This document shows, one piece after another, positions 1-8,297 of a stretch of DNA of 64,000 nucleotides; within the stretch, counting starts at the first letter, position 1, and every line of letters starts with the position of its first letter. Where the stretch lies: contig NZ_LXVY01000023.1 in NCBI RefSeq assembly GCF_001650735.1, positions 1-64,000 of the forward strand. The letters are read 5' to 3'. The stretch is from Sphingomonas sp. TDK1 (lineage in GTDB: Bacteria; Pseudomonadota; Alphaproteobacteria; Sphingomonadales; Sphingomonadaceae). The position numbers and the translations under genes are program-made. The notes under the pieces were generated by a model. It had not been told where the DNA came from. It was given only the letters and a program-made list of their open reading frames with translations, and searched no databases.

Positions 1-2
1 AC

Positions 3-164
3 CTGCTTCACCTGCTTCACCCATTTGCCGGCGGCCGGATGCTGCGCGACCTGCTCCGGCAGGAGGGCATGGCGGTAGGCCGGCTGCATGTCGCCACGCT
101 GATGAAGCGGATGGGACTGGAGGCGCGTTGCATCGTTCCTGTGCCGGCTGATGCCGGCAAGTAG
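3..164 (+). pseudogene. IS3-family transposase (OrfB) fragment
   Basis: Reading from base 3, 53 codons run to TAG at 162-164. The translation contains HPFAGGRMLRDLLRQ and VATLMKRMGLEA, which match the conserved stretch just before the DDE core in IS3-type OrfB transposases. After that the match ends abruptly and no DDE catalytic region follows in any frame, so this is a scrap of an insertion sequence. It may continue to the left, outside the window. No terminal inverted repeat was identified. Confidence 0.6.
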
Positions 165-524
165 GATGTTGATACAGGCGCAGGATATGTACGCGCCCGC
201 GCTGCTTGGTCTTTGCATGAATGGATACGCAAGGCTGGGACAGTTTGCCGTATCGCTTCGATGAAACGAGCGTTGTACCGGCGGATCCAGAGTCGCGGAC
301 GGTCGCCGGCGCAGCATGTGCGCCGCTGACCGCGAGACTGGACGGAAGACGAGATCTTGGCATGCTGACGAAAGGCGAGCGCCGGTTCCGGCGCGGGCTG
401 CACCTGACCATTGCGCTGTTGCTCGCGTTCACCGCCTTCGTGGTGCTGTTCGAGCCCAAGCGATCGGCGGCGTCGGGTGCTGCGACGCCGCCGATGTGTT
501 CCAGCCGCTAGCGGCGCAGACCGG
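165..524. other. intergenic stretch without a convincing gene
   Basis: About 360 bases between the transposase scrap and the 3' end of metY. A plus-strand frame from 221 (or 362) to 511 could encode a short protein with one hydrophobic segment (LTIALLLAFTAFVVLF). Its last third coincides with a perfect 13-bp hairpin, and no ribosome site decides a start, so it is not called. Nothing else is recognisable. Confidence 0.4.
463..495 (-). terminator. strong hairpin downstream of metY
   Basis: A perfect 13-bp stem (463-475 with 483-495) encloses a 7-base loop (476-482), about 30 bases past the metY stop codon. A second 12-bp palindrome (GCCGCTAGCGGC, 504-515) lies between it and the gene. There is no T tract, so a classical intrinsic terminator is not proven; mRNA 3'-end stabilisation is the alternative. 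Confidence 0.4.
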
Positions 525-1829
525 CTACCGCGCCGCGTTCGCCCGGTCGAGCGCCCGGACGAGGTCGGCGAGGATGTCGTCGATATGCTCCAGCCCGATC
601 GACAGCCGGACATAGCCTCGGGATACGCCCGTGACCGCCTGCTCCTCGGCGGAGAGTTGCGAATGGGTGGTAGAGGCCGGATGGATCGCCAGGCTGCGCG
701 CATCGCCGATATTGGCGACATGGTAGAAGAGCTCAAGCGCGTTGATGAATGCACGGCCCGCGTCGCTGCCGCCCGCGAGCTCGAAGCCGACAAGACCGCC
801 CTGGCCACCGGTCAGCACGCGTGTGGCGCGTTCGGCCTGGATGCCGGTCTGGACCGAGGGGTGGATCACCCGGGCTACCTCGGGGCGCGCCTGCAGGAAG
901 GCGACGACCTTTGCCGCATTCTCGCAGTGGCGGGGCATCCGCAGCGGCAGCGTTTCCAGGCCCTGGAGGATATGGAACGCATTGGTCGGCGACAGCGCCG
1001 CCCCCAGATCACGAAGCAGCACGGTGCGGGCGCGCAGGATATAGGCGATAGGTCCCAAGGGCTTGGCCGCCTGGCTCCACACCGCGCCGTGATAGCTGGG
1101 ATCGGGCGTGTTGAGCAAAGGCTGCCGGTCGGGAAAAGCTTCCCAGTCGAAATTGCCGCCATCGACGATCATCCCGCCGATCGAGGTGCCGTGGCCGCCG
1201 ATATATTTGGTCGTCGAATAGACCACGATCGCGGCGCCGTGATCAAACGGCCGGGCGATCAGCGGCGCGGCGGTGTTGTCGACGATCAGCGGGATGCCCA
1301 GCGGACGGCCGAGCGCGGCGATCTCGCCGATCGGGGCGACGATCAGCTTGGGGTTGGGCAGCGTCTCGACATACCAGGCGCGGGTACGCGCGTCGCTGGC
1401 GCGGACAAAGGCGTCCGGATCAGCGGGATCGACGAAGCGGACTTCGATGCCCATGTCCTTCAGCGTGTTGGCGAACAGGTTCCAGGTGCCGCCATACAGG
1501 TCGGTGCCGCTGACGATGTTGTCGCCGGCGCGGGCGAGGTTCTGCACCGCATAAGCCGAGGCTGCCTGGCCCGAGGCCACCGCCAGCGCCGCCGCGCCGC
1601 CTTCGAGGGCGGCGATGCGCTGCTCCAGCACGTCGGTGGTCGGATTGCCGAGCCGGGTATAGATGTTGCCCAGCTCGCGCAGCGCGAACAGGTTCGCGGC
1701 ATGCTCGGTATCGCGGAACTGGTAGGAGGTCGTCTGATAGATCGGCGGCACCACCGCGCCGGTGCTCGGGTCGGCGCGCCAGCCGGCGTGCAGGGCGAGC
1801 GTTTCGGGGTGCAGCGGGCGATCGGCCAT
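525..1829 (-). CDS. metY: O-acetylhomoserine aminocarboxypropyltransferase / sulfhydrylase (MetY type)
   Basis: A 434-residue PLP enzyme of the Cys/Met-metabolism family. These enzymes condense O-acetyl- (or O-succinyl-) homoserine with sulfide, giving homocysteine in cytoplasmic methionine synthesis. The N-terminus LHPETLALHAG, the substrate/PLP motif YGGTWNLF, the PLP aspartate in LIVDNT (Asp184) and the Schiff-base lysine in YSTTKYIGGHG (Lys208) are all present. Length fits MetY (about 430) better than MetB/MetC (about 390). The ATG at 1829 is chosen because AGAGGAAG lies just upstream; an in-frame TTG at 1844 would overlap that site. It stands alone or at the end of the minus-strand copper run, about 100 bases after the PepSY gene. 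Exact acyl-homoserine preference cannot be read from sequence. Confidence 0.9.
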   Translation of the reverse strand: MADRPLHPETLALHAGWRADPSTGAVVPPIYQTTSYQFRDTEHAANLFALRELGNIYTRLGNPTTDVLEQRIAALEGGAAALAVASGQAASAYAVQNLARAGDNIVSGTDLYGGTWNLFANTLKDMGIEVRFVDPADPDAFVRASDARTRAWYVETLPNPKLIVAPIGEIAALGRPLGIPLIVDNTAAPLIARPFDHGAAIVVYSTTKYIGGHGTSIGGMIVDGGNFDWEAFPDRQPLLNTPDPSYHGAVWSQAAKPLGPIAYILRARTVLLRDLGAALSPTNAFHILQGLETLPLRMPRHCENAAKVVAFLQARPEVARVIHPSVQTGIQAERATRVLTGGQGGLVGFELAGGSDAGRAFINALELFYHVANIGDARSLAIHPASTTHSQLSAEEQAVTGVSRGYVRLSIGLEHIDDILADLVRALDRANAAR

Positions 1830-1855
1830 CGTTCTTCCTCTCAAGCGGCGGGTCT

Positions 1856-1925
1856 ATCCTGTCGGGCAGGATGCTAGCGGGCGTCCCCGCGAAGGGGAGA
1901 TAGATTTCCTTGGGATCGCCCCGCT
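1856..1925 (-). promoter_or_regulatory. structured leader upstream of metY (possible cis-regulatory RNA)
   Basis: On the minus strand, the short gap before metY can fold into a long-range stem (1876-1883 with 1917-1925) enclosing a CCCC-TTCG-CGGGG tetraloop hairpin. A separate hairpin follows, ATCCTG-CCCGA-CAGGAT (1856-1872). Methionine genes in alphaproteobacteria often carry SAM or SAH riboswitches, but I do not recognise the conserved core of SAM-I, SAM-II or the SAH riboswitch here. The first hairpin could instead terminate the upstream transcript. Confidence 0.3.
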
Positions 1926-1931
1926 GGACGC

Positions 1932-3050
1932 TCACCCGTGGCGGCGGCGCGGCCTCCGGCGCCGCCAGCGCAGCAGGCCGGTGACGAACAGCGCGGTCGG
2001 CGCGAGCCCCGCCACCAGCGCGAGCAGTCGCCCAGACATCCCGAACGCCTCGCCGCCATGCAGCGGGTGCAGCCAGTTGACCAGCACATCGCCGCTGCTT
2101 TCCGCCAAGCCGTCGCGTACCGCGAGGATCCGGCCGCTATAGGGATCGAGCCAGACATTGGTCCGCGGGAAGCGCCGGCTCGGTTCGCCGGGGCGGGCGA
2201 GGTTGATCCGGATCGGTGCGGTCGCCCGCGCGGGCGTCTCGATCCAGGCGAGGCGGCCATCGGGAAAGCGATGCTCGGCGCGCGCGACGAGGGTGTCGAG
2301 CGGCAGCGGGTTGCTGGTGGGCGCCACGGTCAGGGCAGGGGGCGTGAACAACGGCGACATCTGCCGGAGCAGGGGCCGGACCTGATCCGGCAGGTCTAGC
2401 AGCACACCCGTGCCGGTACCGATGAGCAACAGCACCAGCGTGCCCGCGCCGGTCAGCTTGTGCCAGTCATAGAGCCGCCGTACCGGCGCCGCCCGGCGCT
2501 TGAAGTGAAGGCTCCGCCGCCAGCCGCCCTTGCGCGGCCACCAAGCCCAGAGCCCGCTCGCCACTAGGATCAGCATCACGCCCCCGGCGATGCCCATCGC
2601 TACCCCGCCGGGCTTGTCGAGCAGCAGCCGGTAATGGAGATCGTAGGTCCAGGTGAAGAGGGTCTCGCCCCAGAAACCGGTGCGGATCGTCGTCTGCCGG
2701 ACCGGGTCGATCCAGACGAGCAGCGGCGCGAAATCGCGCGCCGCCGTCTCTTTGGGCTTGTAGTAGCGCACCGGTATCGCGCCGCCGCCTTCCGTCACTT
2801 CGATCCGCCACGCGCCGGTGCGGGCGGGGTGCTCGCGGTGAAGGGTGTCGACCACGGCCTGCCAGGATGCCGGCCGCGCCCCCGCTGGCACCGCCCGCAG
2901 CGCCGGCGACAGCGCTGCGTCGATCTCCGGATAGAAGACCAGCAGGCTGCCGGTCAGCCCGGCAACAGCGAACAGTGCGCCGATCGTCAGGCCGAGCCAG
3001 AGATGGACCCGCCGCACCAGCACGCGCAGCGAAGGGCGCGCCGCCGCCAT
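1932..3050 (-). CDS. PepSY-associated TM helix protein (copper/iron uptake accessory)
   Basis: A 372-residue inner-membrane protein of the PepSY_TM family. It has a TM helix near residues 16-36 (VHLWLGLTIGALFAVAGLTG), a periplasmic PepSY-like domain, paired helices near GVMLILVASGLWAWWP and LTGAGTLVLLLIGTG, a second PepSY-like stretch, and a last helix before an Arg-rich tail. Family members sit beside TonB-dependent siderophore or metal receptors and are thought to reduce or help import the ligand; the reaction is not settled. The start ATG at 3050 overlaps the stop of the upstream receptor gene by one base (TGATG), so the two are translationally coupled. In this neighbourhood the metal is more likely copper than iron (inference). 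Confidence 0.8.
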   Translation of the reverse strand: MAAARPSLRVLVRRVHLWLGLTIGALFAVAGLTGSLLVFYPEIDAALSPALRAVPAGARPASWQAVVDTLHREHPARTGAWRIEVTEGGGAIPVRYYKPKETAARDFAPLLVWIDPVRQTTIRTGFWGETLFTWTYDLHYRLLLDKPGGVAMGIAGGVMLILVASGLWAWWPRKGGWRRSLHFKRRAAPVRRLYDWHKLTGAGTLVLLLIGTGTGVLLDLPDQVRPLLRQMSPLFTPPALTVAPTSNPLPLDTLVARAEHRFPDGRLAWIETPARATAPIRINLARPGEPSRRFPRTNVWLDPYSGRILAVRDGLAESSGDVLVNWLHPLHGGEAFGMSGRLLALVAGLAPTALFVTGLLRWRRRRPRRRHG

Positions 3051-5068
3051 CAGAAGCGGAAGCGTACCGCGCCGTAGAGCGCGCGCGGGTCGGCCGGCCC
3101 GTGCAGCCGTTGGGTGCCGTCGAACCAGACATATTCGTAGCGGTCGTTGGCGAGGTTCTTGAGCTGGGCCGAAACCTCGACATGCGCGTCGATCTGGTAG
3201 GCGACCTCGGCGTTGAGCACGACATAGTCGCCGAACCGGCCCTGGTTGTTGGCGGCATTGAGCTGGTAGCTCGACTGGCCGTTGCCGGTCAGCGACAGGC
3301 GCAGCTTCTCGGTCGGCGTTACGTCGATGCCGCCGGAGAAGACATGGCGGGGAACATGGTCGATATCGTTGCCGGCCTGCGACGGCGTCGCCGGATCGGG
3401 GGTGACGACCCGCGCGGTCTGGTAGGAATAGCTGCCCCACAGATCGACGCCCTTGATCGGCTTCAGATCGACCTGCACGTCGATGCCGCGCCGCCGGGTT
3501 TTGCCGAGATTGTCGAAATCGCCCGAGGGATCGTTGAGCCGACGCTTGAGCTCGCCGCTCGCGGTCTGCTGCCACAGCGCGACGCGGGCTTCCAGCCAGC
3601 GCCCGCGCGCCAGCTTGATGCCCGCCTCATAGCCTTCGTTGATCGAGGGGGCGAGATTGGCGGTGCGTGGCGGCACCAGATAGGCACCCGAGCCCGCCCC
3701 GATCTGGAAGCTGCGGCCGTAATTGCCATACAGCGTCACGCCCGCGCCGGGGGTTACCGCGACGCTCATCTTGGGCTGGCTGATCGTGCCATAGTCGTTG
3801 ATCGGCGCGGTCGCACCGTTCAGCCGGTTGGTGAAGCTGCCCGCCACCCGGTCCACCCGCCAGGCGGGGGTAAGCTTCAGCCAGACGGTCGGTTCGATCA
3901 CCGCCTGCAGATAGCCGCCATAGACGGTGAGGTCGAATTTCTGGTCGCGGGTCTGGCTGGTCAGCGTCCGGCGATTGGCCAGCCAGCGCAGGCTCTTGTT
4001 GTCCTGCACCTGCACGTCGCCGCCGGCTTCCAGCATCAGCCGATAGAGGAAATCGACCTGCGGGTGATAGTGCAGCGCCAGCGTGCCGCCATATTGCCAC
4101 TCGTCGGCCAGCCGTCGCTGCTGCGCGACGTTCGCCGAATAGCGCACATAGCGGTCGTCACGCAGGCTATTCGCATAGCCGGTGGCGTTCAGCGCCAGTG
4201 CATCGTTGAGGCCGCTGTCGAGATGCAGGCTGTACTGGCCGATCCGCCGCGTGCCGCCATCGGTTTCGGAAATTGGATAGGAGATGCGCCGACGGGTGTA
4301 GGCGTCTGCATCGGTAAGGTAACCGGGCTCCTGCGCGGTCGCGTCCGAATAGCGGACGATCGCTCCGATCCGCGTGCCGCCGAAATTGAAGAACCATTTG
4401 CCGGCCAGGTTCAGGCGTTCGAGATCGGCATGCGCGCGGTAGCCAGTGGTCGAGCGGTAGCCGACCATGTAATTCTGGCTGAAGCGTCCGCGCTCCAGCC
4501 CGGCGGAAAGCTGCCCGTCCATCGTCCCGAACGATCCGCCGAGTAGTCGAGTGTCGAGGTACGTGCCGCCGATTCGGGTGGCGATGCTGGCACTGCCGGC
4601 GATGGCGTTGAGCCCCCAGCGTGGATCGGCGGTGCCGCGCACCAGCTCGATTCCGGCGATGTCGAGCGGCGATATCATGTCGATCGCGGTCATCGCGCCG
4701 GCATTGTCGTTGCTCGGCACGCCGTCGACCAGCAGCTTGACCGCGTTGATCTCGCCCTCGCCGTTGAAGCCGCGGATCGAGAAGCGGCCCGAGGTCGTGC
4801 CCTGGTTGAAATCGGTCAGCACCACGCCGGGTAGCCGCGCGAACAGCTCCCAGGCATTGTCGACCGACTGGCGCTGGGCGACATCACCGCCGAGCACGTC
4901 GACCGAGGTGAGGACGTTCTCGGTCGAGCGGGCCATGCTGGGCGCGGTGACGACGATCTCACCGATGGTGAAGCGGGTATCGCTTTCGACCGGGGCTGGT
5001 TGGGCGGTCTGCGCCAGCGCCGGTCCGGCGATCGCAAGGCATGCGCCGGCGAGTAGGATGGTCTTCAA
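3050..5068 (-). CDS. TonB-dependent receptor, probably for a metal (copper-linked) ligand
   Basis: A 672-residue outer-membrane receptor. It has a signal peptide (MKTILLAGACLAIAGPALAQ), a TonB box (EIVVTAP), a plug domain (DNAWELFARLPGVVLTDFNQ; SIRGFNGEGEINAVKLLVDG) and a 22-strand barrel ending in the canonical aromatic C-terminus (YGAVRFRF). Plug and barrel look like the siderophore/copper group rather than the SusC or sugar group. It starts 36 bases after the SCO gene and is coupled to the PepSY gene. Because it is the only transporter in a run of copper proteins (SCO, PCuAC, DUF2946-like), copper or a copper-chelate is the favoured ligand; ferric siderophore uptake is the main alternative. 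Confidence 0.88.
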   Translation of the reverse strand: MKTILLAGACLAIAGPALAQTAQPAPVESDTRFTIGEIVVTAPSMARSTENVLTSVDVLGGDVAQRQSVDNAWELFARLPGVVLTDFNQGTTSGRFSIRGFNGEGEINAVKLLVDGVPSNDNAGAMTAIDMISPLDIAGIELVRGTADPRWGLNAIAGSASIATRIGGTYLDTRLLGGSFGTMDGQLSAGLERGRFSQNYMVGYRSTTGYRAHADLERLNLAGKWFFNFGGTRIGAIVRYSDATAQEPGYLTDADAYTRRRISYPISETDGGTRRIGQYSLHLDSGLNDALALNATGYANSLRDDRYVRYSANVAQQRRLADEWQYGGTLALHYHPQVDFLYRLMLEAGGDVQVQDNKSLRWLANRRTLTSQTRDQKFDLTVYGGYLQAVIEPTVWLKLTPAWRVDRVAGSFTNRLNGATAPINDYGTISQPKMSVAVTPGAGVTLYGNYGRSFQIGAGSGAYLVPPRTANLAPSINEGYEAGIKLARGRWLEARVALWQQTASGELKRRLNDPSGDFDNLGKTRRRGIDVQVDLKPIKGVDLWGSYSYQTARVVTPDPATPSQAGNDIDHVPRHVFSGGIDVTPTEKLRLSLTGNGQSSYQLNAANNQGRFGDYVVLNAEVAYQIDAHVEVSAQLKNLANDRYEYVWFDGTQRLHGPADPRALYGAVRFRF

Positions 5069-5104
5069 GAGAGCGTTCCCCTATTTTTCTGGATAGGTCG
5101 AGCG

Positions 5105-5740
5105 TCAGGACGCGATCACGCGCTTGAGCTTCGCCAGCGCGGCGTCCTGCGGTTCCTGGTGATCGATGGTGGTGACGAACCGGCCTTCGCGGTCCATCAG
5201 GTAGATCGCGGCGGTATGGTCGATGGTGTAGTCGCCGCCCGGCACGGGCACCTTCTCGTAATAGACGTGGAACGCCTTCACGATTTGCGCGAGCTGGGCA
5301 TCGGTGCCGGTCAGGCCGATAATCGGCGTGCCGAAGAGCGTGAGATAGTTGCCGATGTCCTGGCGCTTGTCGTGGCCGGGATCGACCGAGACGAAGACGA
5401 TGGCGAACTTCATGCCGTCAGGCCCAAGCTGCTTGCGCAGCTGCGCCATGCGGTTGAGCGAGGTCGGACAGACGTCCGGGCAGCGGGTGAAGCCGAAGAA
5501 GATCGCATAGGGCTTGCCCCGCAGCGACCGGTCGGTGACCGTATTGCCGTTCTGGTCGGTCATCGCGAAGGCGCCGCCGAAGCTCGGGGCGGCGACGGTG
5601 GGGGGCGCATCGCGGCGGGTGACCCAATAGGCCGCCCCGCCCGCCAGCGCGAGCAGCAGGAGGCCGCTGATCGCCCAGCCGATCCAGCCCCGCGCGGCGT
5701 CACGCGGCCGGGGCGTACCGTCCGGATCAGTGGTGGTCAT
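5105..5740 (-). CDS. SCO family copper protein (cytochrome c oxidase assembly)
   Basis: A 211-residue thioredoxin-fold protein held by one N-terminal TM helix (about residues 19-40). The copper site is complete: FTRCPDVCPTS gives the CxxxC pair (Cys87, Cys91), and His175 in YTIDHTAAIY is the third ligand. SCO proteins deliver or reduce copper for the CuA centre of cytochrome oxidase in the periplasm. The ATG at 5740 (MTTTDPDG) is preferred because it gives a 14-base overlap with the upstream PCuAC gene and the usual SCO length; an upstream in-frame start would add 19 residues of low-complexity sequence. PCuAC and SCO are known partners in CuA assembly, which agrees with the overlap. Confidence 0.9.
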   Translation of the reverse strand: MTTTDPDGTPRPRDAARGWIGWAISGLLLLALAGGAAYWVTRRDAPPTVAAPSFGGAFAMTDQNGNTVTDRSLRGKPYAIFFGFTRCPDVCPTSLNRMAQLRKQLGPDGMKFAIVFVSVDPGHDKRQDIGNYLTLFGTPIIGLTGTDAQLAQIVKAFHVYYEKVPVPGGDYTIDHTAAIYLMDREGRFVTTIDHQEPQDAALAKLKRVIAS

Positions 5741-6200
5741 GCGATGCCTCCCCGGTGAAGCCGACCGGCTCCACCTTGAGCTGGACGGTGATCGCACCGG
5801 CCTTCTGGAAGCGCAGCGTCAGCGGCACCGTCGTGCCGAGCGCGAGCGGCGCCTTCAGCCCGATCAGCATCACGTGATAGCCGCCCGGTGCGAGCGTGAG
5901 CGTGCCGCCGGCGGGGATCGGCAGGCCGCCAGTTACCGGGCGCATGCGCATCACGCCGCCCTCCATCGTCATGTTGTGCAGCTCGGTCTTGGCCGCAGCG
6001 GGCGATACGACGCCGACCAGCCGGTCGTCTGCGCGGCCTTTGTTGGTGACGACGAGGAAGCCGCCGCCATTGCTCTGGCCCGAGGCGGTCTGGCGGGTCC
6101 ATGGATGGGCGATCTGGAGGCTGCCCAGCGTGAATTCATGGGCGAGCACGGGGGTGGCAGCTGCGATGGCAAGCGTGATGCCGGCGAGAAAGCGTTTCAT
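5727..6200 (-). CDS. PCuAC periplasmic copper chaperone
   Basis: A 157-residue secreted protein with signal peptide (cleavage after TPVLA) and a cupredoxin-like PCuAC domain. The expected His/Met copper ligands are visible: His75 and Met77 in ELHNMTMEGG, Met86 in VMRMRP, then His109 and Met111 in GGYHVMLIG, close to the family pattern H(M)x10Mx21HxM. A His-rich tail (ASHDHH) may add a site. Family members collect Cu(I) in the periplasm and pass it to SCO and the CuA centre. The start at 6200 is 18 bases below the DUF2244 gene, and the 3' end overlaps the SCO gene. Confidence 0.92.
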   Translation of the reverse strand: MKRFLAGITLAIAAATPVLAHEFTLGSLQIAHPWTRQTASGQSNGGGFLVVTNKGRADDRLVGVVSPAAAKTELHNMTMEGGVMRMRPVTGGLPIPAGGTLTLAPGGYHVMLIGLKAPLALGTTVPLTLRFQKAGAITVQLKVEPVGFTGEASHDHH

Positions 6201-6218
6201 GGCGTATGTTCCTTGTCG

Positions 6219-6734
6219 TCAGGAGAAAGTGCGGGCCGCCCGCAAGGCGGCCTGGAGCCGGGGCGCGACGGCGCGGCGATCGGCGGCGGATATGAACTGC
6301 CCGATCCGGTATCGTTCGCGCCGCAGGACCAGCCATAGCTCGCAATCGAGCTCGGAGCGGCTGGCGATTTCGAGCCGGGTCCAGAAGACCGGCAGCGCGT
6401 GTTCGGTTCGCCGGCCGTGATGGTCGATCCGGACCAGCTCCAGCCGGTCCCCGTGGATACGCAGCTGTTCCTCCGGGACCGGCCGGCGGCGGAACAGGAC
6501 AAGCGCGACCGCGAGGCCGCCCAGGTCGAGTATCGAGAAGGCCAGGACCGGCCATGCGCCGAGCAGCAGAAATCGCAGCGAGACGAGGATCGCAGCTACC
6601 GTCGCCCCGCCCAGCAGGAGCTTGCCCTCGAACGAAAGGGCGGAGCGCGGCGCCGCCATCCGTATCTCGAAGGCGTTCGTTTCGACCGATCCCCAGGGAT
6701 CCGGCGGCGGCACCGGCGTTGCGGCGGCGCTCAT
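6219..6734 (-). CDS. DUF2244 membrane protein
   Basis: A 171-residue protein with an N-terminal segment ending in NAFEIRMAAPRSALS, two TM helices (about residues 38-58 and 62-82), and a C-terminal beta-rich part (LELVRIDHHGRRTEHALPVFW; RERYRIGQFI) typical of the DUF2244 family. The function is unknown; the family is often found near cytochrome oxidase genes. It overlaps the preceding small gene by four bases (ATGA) and is followed 18 bases later by the PCuAC chaperone, so a role in copper or oxidase biogenesis is suggested by context only. Confidence 0.75.
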   Translation of the reverse strand: MSAAATPVPPPDPWGSVETNAFEIRMAAPRSALSFEGKLLLGGATVAAILVSLRFLLLGAWPVLAFSILDLGGLAVALVLFRRRPVPEEQLRIHGDRLELVRIDHHGRRTEHALPVFWTRLEIASRSELDCELWLVLRRERYRIGQFISAADRRAVAPRLQAALRAARTFS

Positions 6735-6958
6735 CGCGTCTGCTCCGCTGCGGCGGCGGTCTCGGCGTGCCCCAGCGGGGCATCAGGCATCAACGCGGCG
6801 CCGACGCGCAGCACGAGGCAAAGCGCGATCAGACGCCATGCGGATCGTCGGATACGGCGGAGCCAGCCGATAAAGGGCGGCAAGCCGGTCGGTAACGGCG
6901 CCCGTGCATGGACGGAGTTGCGACGGGCGAATGCCCGTGCAGCAGGAAACGAAAGCAT
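6731..6958 (-). CDS. small single-pass membrane protein, unknown
   Basis: A 75-residue protein with an Arg-rich N-terminal half and one hydrophobic segment (WRLIALCLVLRVGAALM). I recognise no family. The case for a real gene is positional: it fills the gap between two copper-run genes, overlaps the next gene by ATGA, and has GAGGAC about eight bases before its ATG. It lacks clear metal ligands. A shorter start would leave only the membrane helix. Confidence 0.5.
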   Translation of the reverse strand: MLSFPAARAFARRNSVHARAPLPTGLPPFIGWLRRIRRSAWRLIALCLVLRVGAALMPDAPLGHAETAAAAEQTR

Positions 6959-7097
6959 GGATGGCAGTCCTCGACGCCTGCGGGCGCCGCGTATGCGCGC
7001 GACACCCGGTCAGGCCTTGCTACGAGGCGGGACGGCCGGCGGGAGGTCTGCGCCCAGGCGCAGCTTCCCCGTTCAGCCCGTCACGCGGCGGCGTCGA

Positions 7098-7502
7098 TCA
7101 GAATGCCGGCGGCCCGCGCAGGGGCGGCCGCAGATAGGGCGGTGCAGCCATGGCCGGCGCGGCCAGCACGCGGATGCCCATCGCCAGCACAAACAAGAGG
7201 GCCAGCGCGAGCAGGATCGGGTCAGTTGCCGCCAATGACGGCGCAGACAGGCCGGAAAAGGCGCAGGGCGGTTCGTGCTTCTCGCGATGGTCCTCGCCAT
7301 CGTGCTTGCCCTGTTCGAGACCGGGGATGGCCATCACCATCGTCATCGGTCCGGTGCCCGAGCACATCCGCACGACCATCCGCCCTTCCGCCACGGTCGG
7401 CATGAACCCGACGGGCAGCACGAGCTTCATCGCGAGCGCAAGCACGAGGATCGCACCTGCGACGAGACGATGGCTGGCAACAAGGCGACGTAGCGGCTGC
7501 AC
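7098..7502 (-). CDS. DUF2946-like copper-associated membrane protein
   Basis: A 134-residue protein and the first gene of the copper run. It has a hydrophobic N-terminus (LVAGAILVLALAMKLVLPVGF), a middle rich in possible metal ligands (MCSGTGPMTMVMA; KHDGEDHREKHEPPC), a second TM helix (ILLALALLFVLAMGIRVL) and a Pro-rich tail. This layout matches DUF2946 proteins, which occur with copper genes and TonB receptors. It begins with GTG at 7502, with AGGAT about eight bases upstream. TGACAA (-35-like) lies upstream with TAGGAT 16 bases further on, which could be a core promoter for the whole run. Family assignment is moderately sure; function is not established. Confidence 0.65.
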   Translation of the reverse strand: MQPLRRLVASHRLVAGAILVLALAMKLVLPVGFMPTVAEGRMVVRMCSGTGPMTMVMAIPGLEQGKHDGEDHREKHEPPCAFSGLSAPSLAATDPILLALALLFVLAMGIRVLAAPAMAAPPYLRPPLRGPPAF

Positions 7503-8297
7503 GACGCTATCCTAGCGCGGGCGGATAAAGTTGTCATGTGTCGGGAGGTGGGAGCCGAAGATCGGCTTTTGATTTTTGACGAGGCGCTTTCGGTCATTGG
7601 GCGCGATTTACGTCGACATGGCTTGATGGGGGTAGTTTCCTTCGGGTCCGGCGTAGGGCGGAGCGCAATCGCTGCCGCTTATAATGGGCAACCGAGGCAG
7701 CAGCGGATGGCCAGACCACGATTTTCGTCGATGTGGCTCCGGATGGCGGCTCCCGCCACAACCAGTCATTCCATCACGTTCGAGCCACCTCCCAACGGAG
7801 CCGATCAATCAGGGTGCGCAGCGATGGGCTAACGCCGCGATCGGGTGACACTACACCGGTCGATTGCAGGAGAAGCTTCGTGTTTCGCTGGCCAAGTCGG
7901 CCGGGACCGCATGCCCGGCCGCTAGGAATTGGGCGGCATAAGGATCGGCCATGGCGAGATGGGCGTTGCGGGACTGCCATCCACTGCACGGCCTGCGGCG
8001 CGGCGGGACCGGGCAAGACGCTTGGGTCGATAGTCGGGGTCGGGATCGTTTACGGAAGGCAACGCCACGGGCGACAAAGCGGGCGGCGCGGCCTGCGATG
8101 CCGGGTGGGTAACTTCTGCGGTTCTGACCCGAGGCGTTCAAGACGGCCGAACCGGCCAAGCGGACGTCCTTGCCGACGCCGTTCATGGTGGTGCGGGCCC
8201 TGAGCCTCCACGACAGGAGCACGATCAAAGACGAAATACGACAGGCTGCTCGACGGAACTGCGGCGTTGCTGCATCTAACAAGGCTGAGGGAAGCCT
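7503..8297. other. 795-base gap between the copper run and the sigma factor gene
   Basis: Several frames are open on both strands, but none shows a known motif, a plausible ribosome site or protein-like composition; most are Arg/Pro-rich readings of GC-rich DNA. The segment should hold the divergent promoters of the copper run (near 7505-7560) and of the sigma factor gene (before 8298). It may be eroded mobile DNA, but I cannot identify a source. Confidence 0.4.

Noticed and set aside
221..511. Plus-strand frame that could encode a small membrane protein (hydrophobic segment near its end).
   Set aside because: No ribosome site at 221 or 362, overlaps a perfect 13-bp hairpin, and no family resemblance; more likely chance in GC-rich DNA.
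411..1877. Long plus-strand frame opposite metY.
   Set aside because: It is the antisense reading of a clear PLP enzyme gene; composition is Arg/Gly-rich with no motif.
1830..1931. SAM-II or SAH riboswitch before metY.
   Set aside because: Position is right, but the conserved core elements of those classes are not visible; kept only as an unclassified structured leader.
1932..3575. Upstream extension of the PepSY frame into the receptor gene (547 codons).
   Set aside because: The extension is a shadow of the receptor gene; ATG 3050 with a TGATG junction starts at the first true TM helix.
7536..8282. Several open frames of 60-160 codons on both strands before the sigma factor gene.
   Set aside because: Arg/Pro/Ser-rich, no motifs, no ribosome sites, mutually overlapping; none could be supported.
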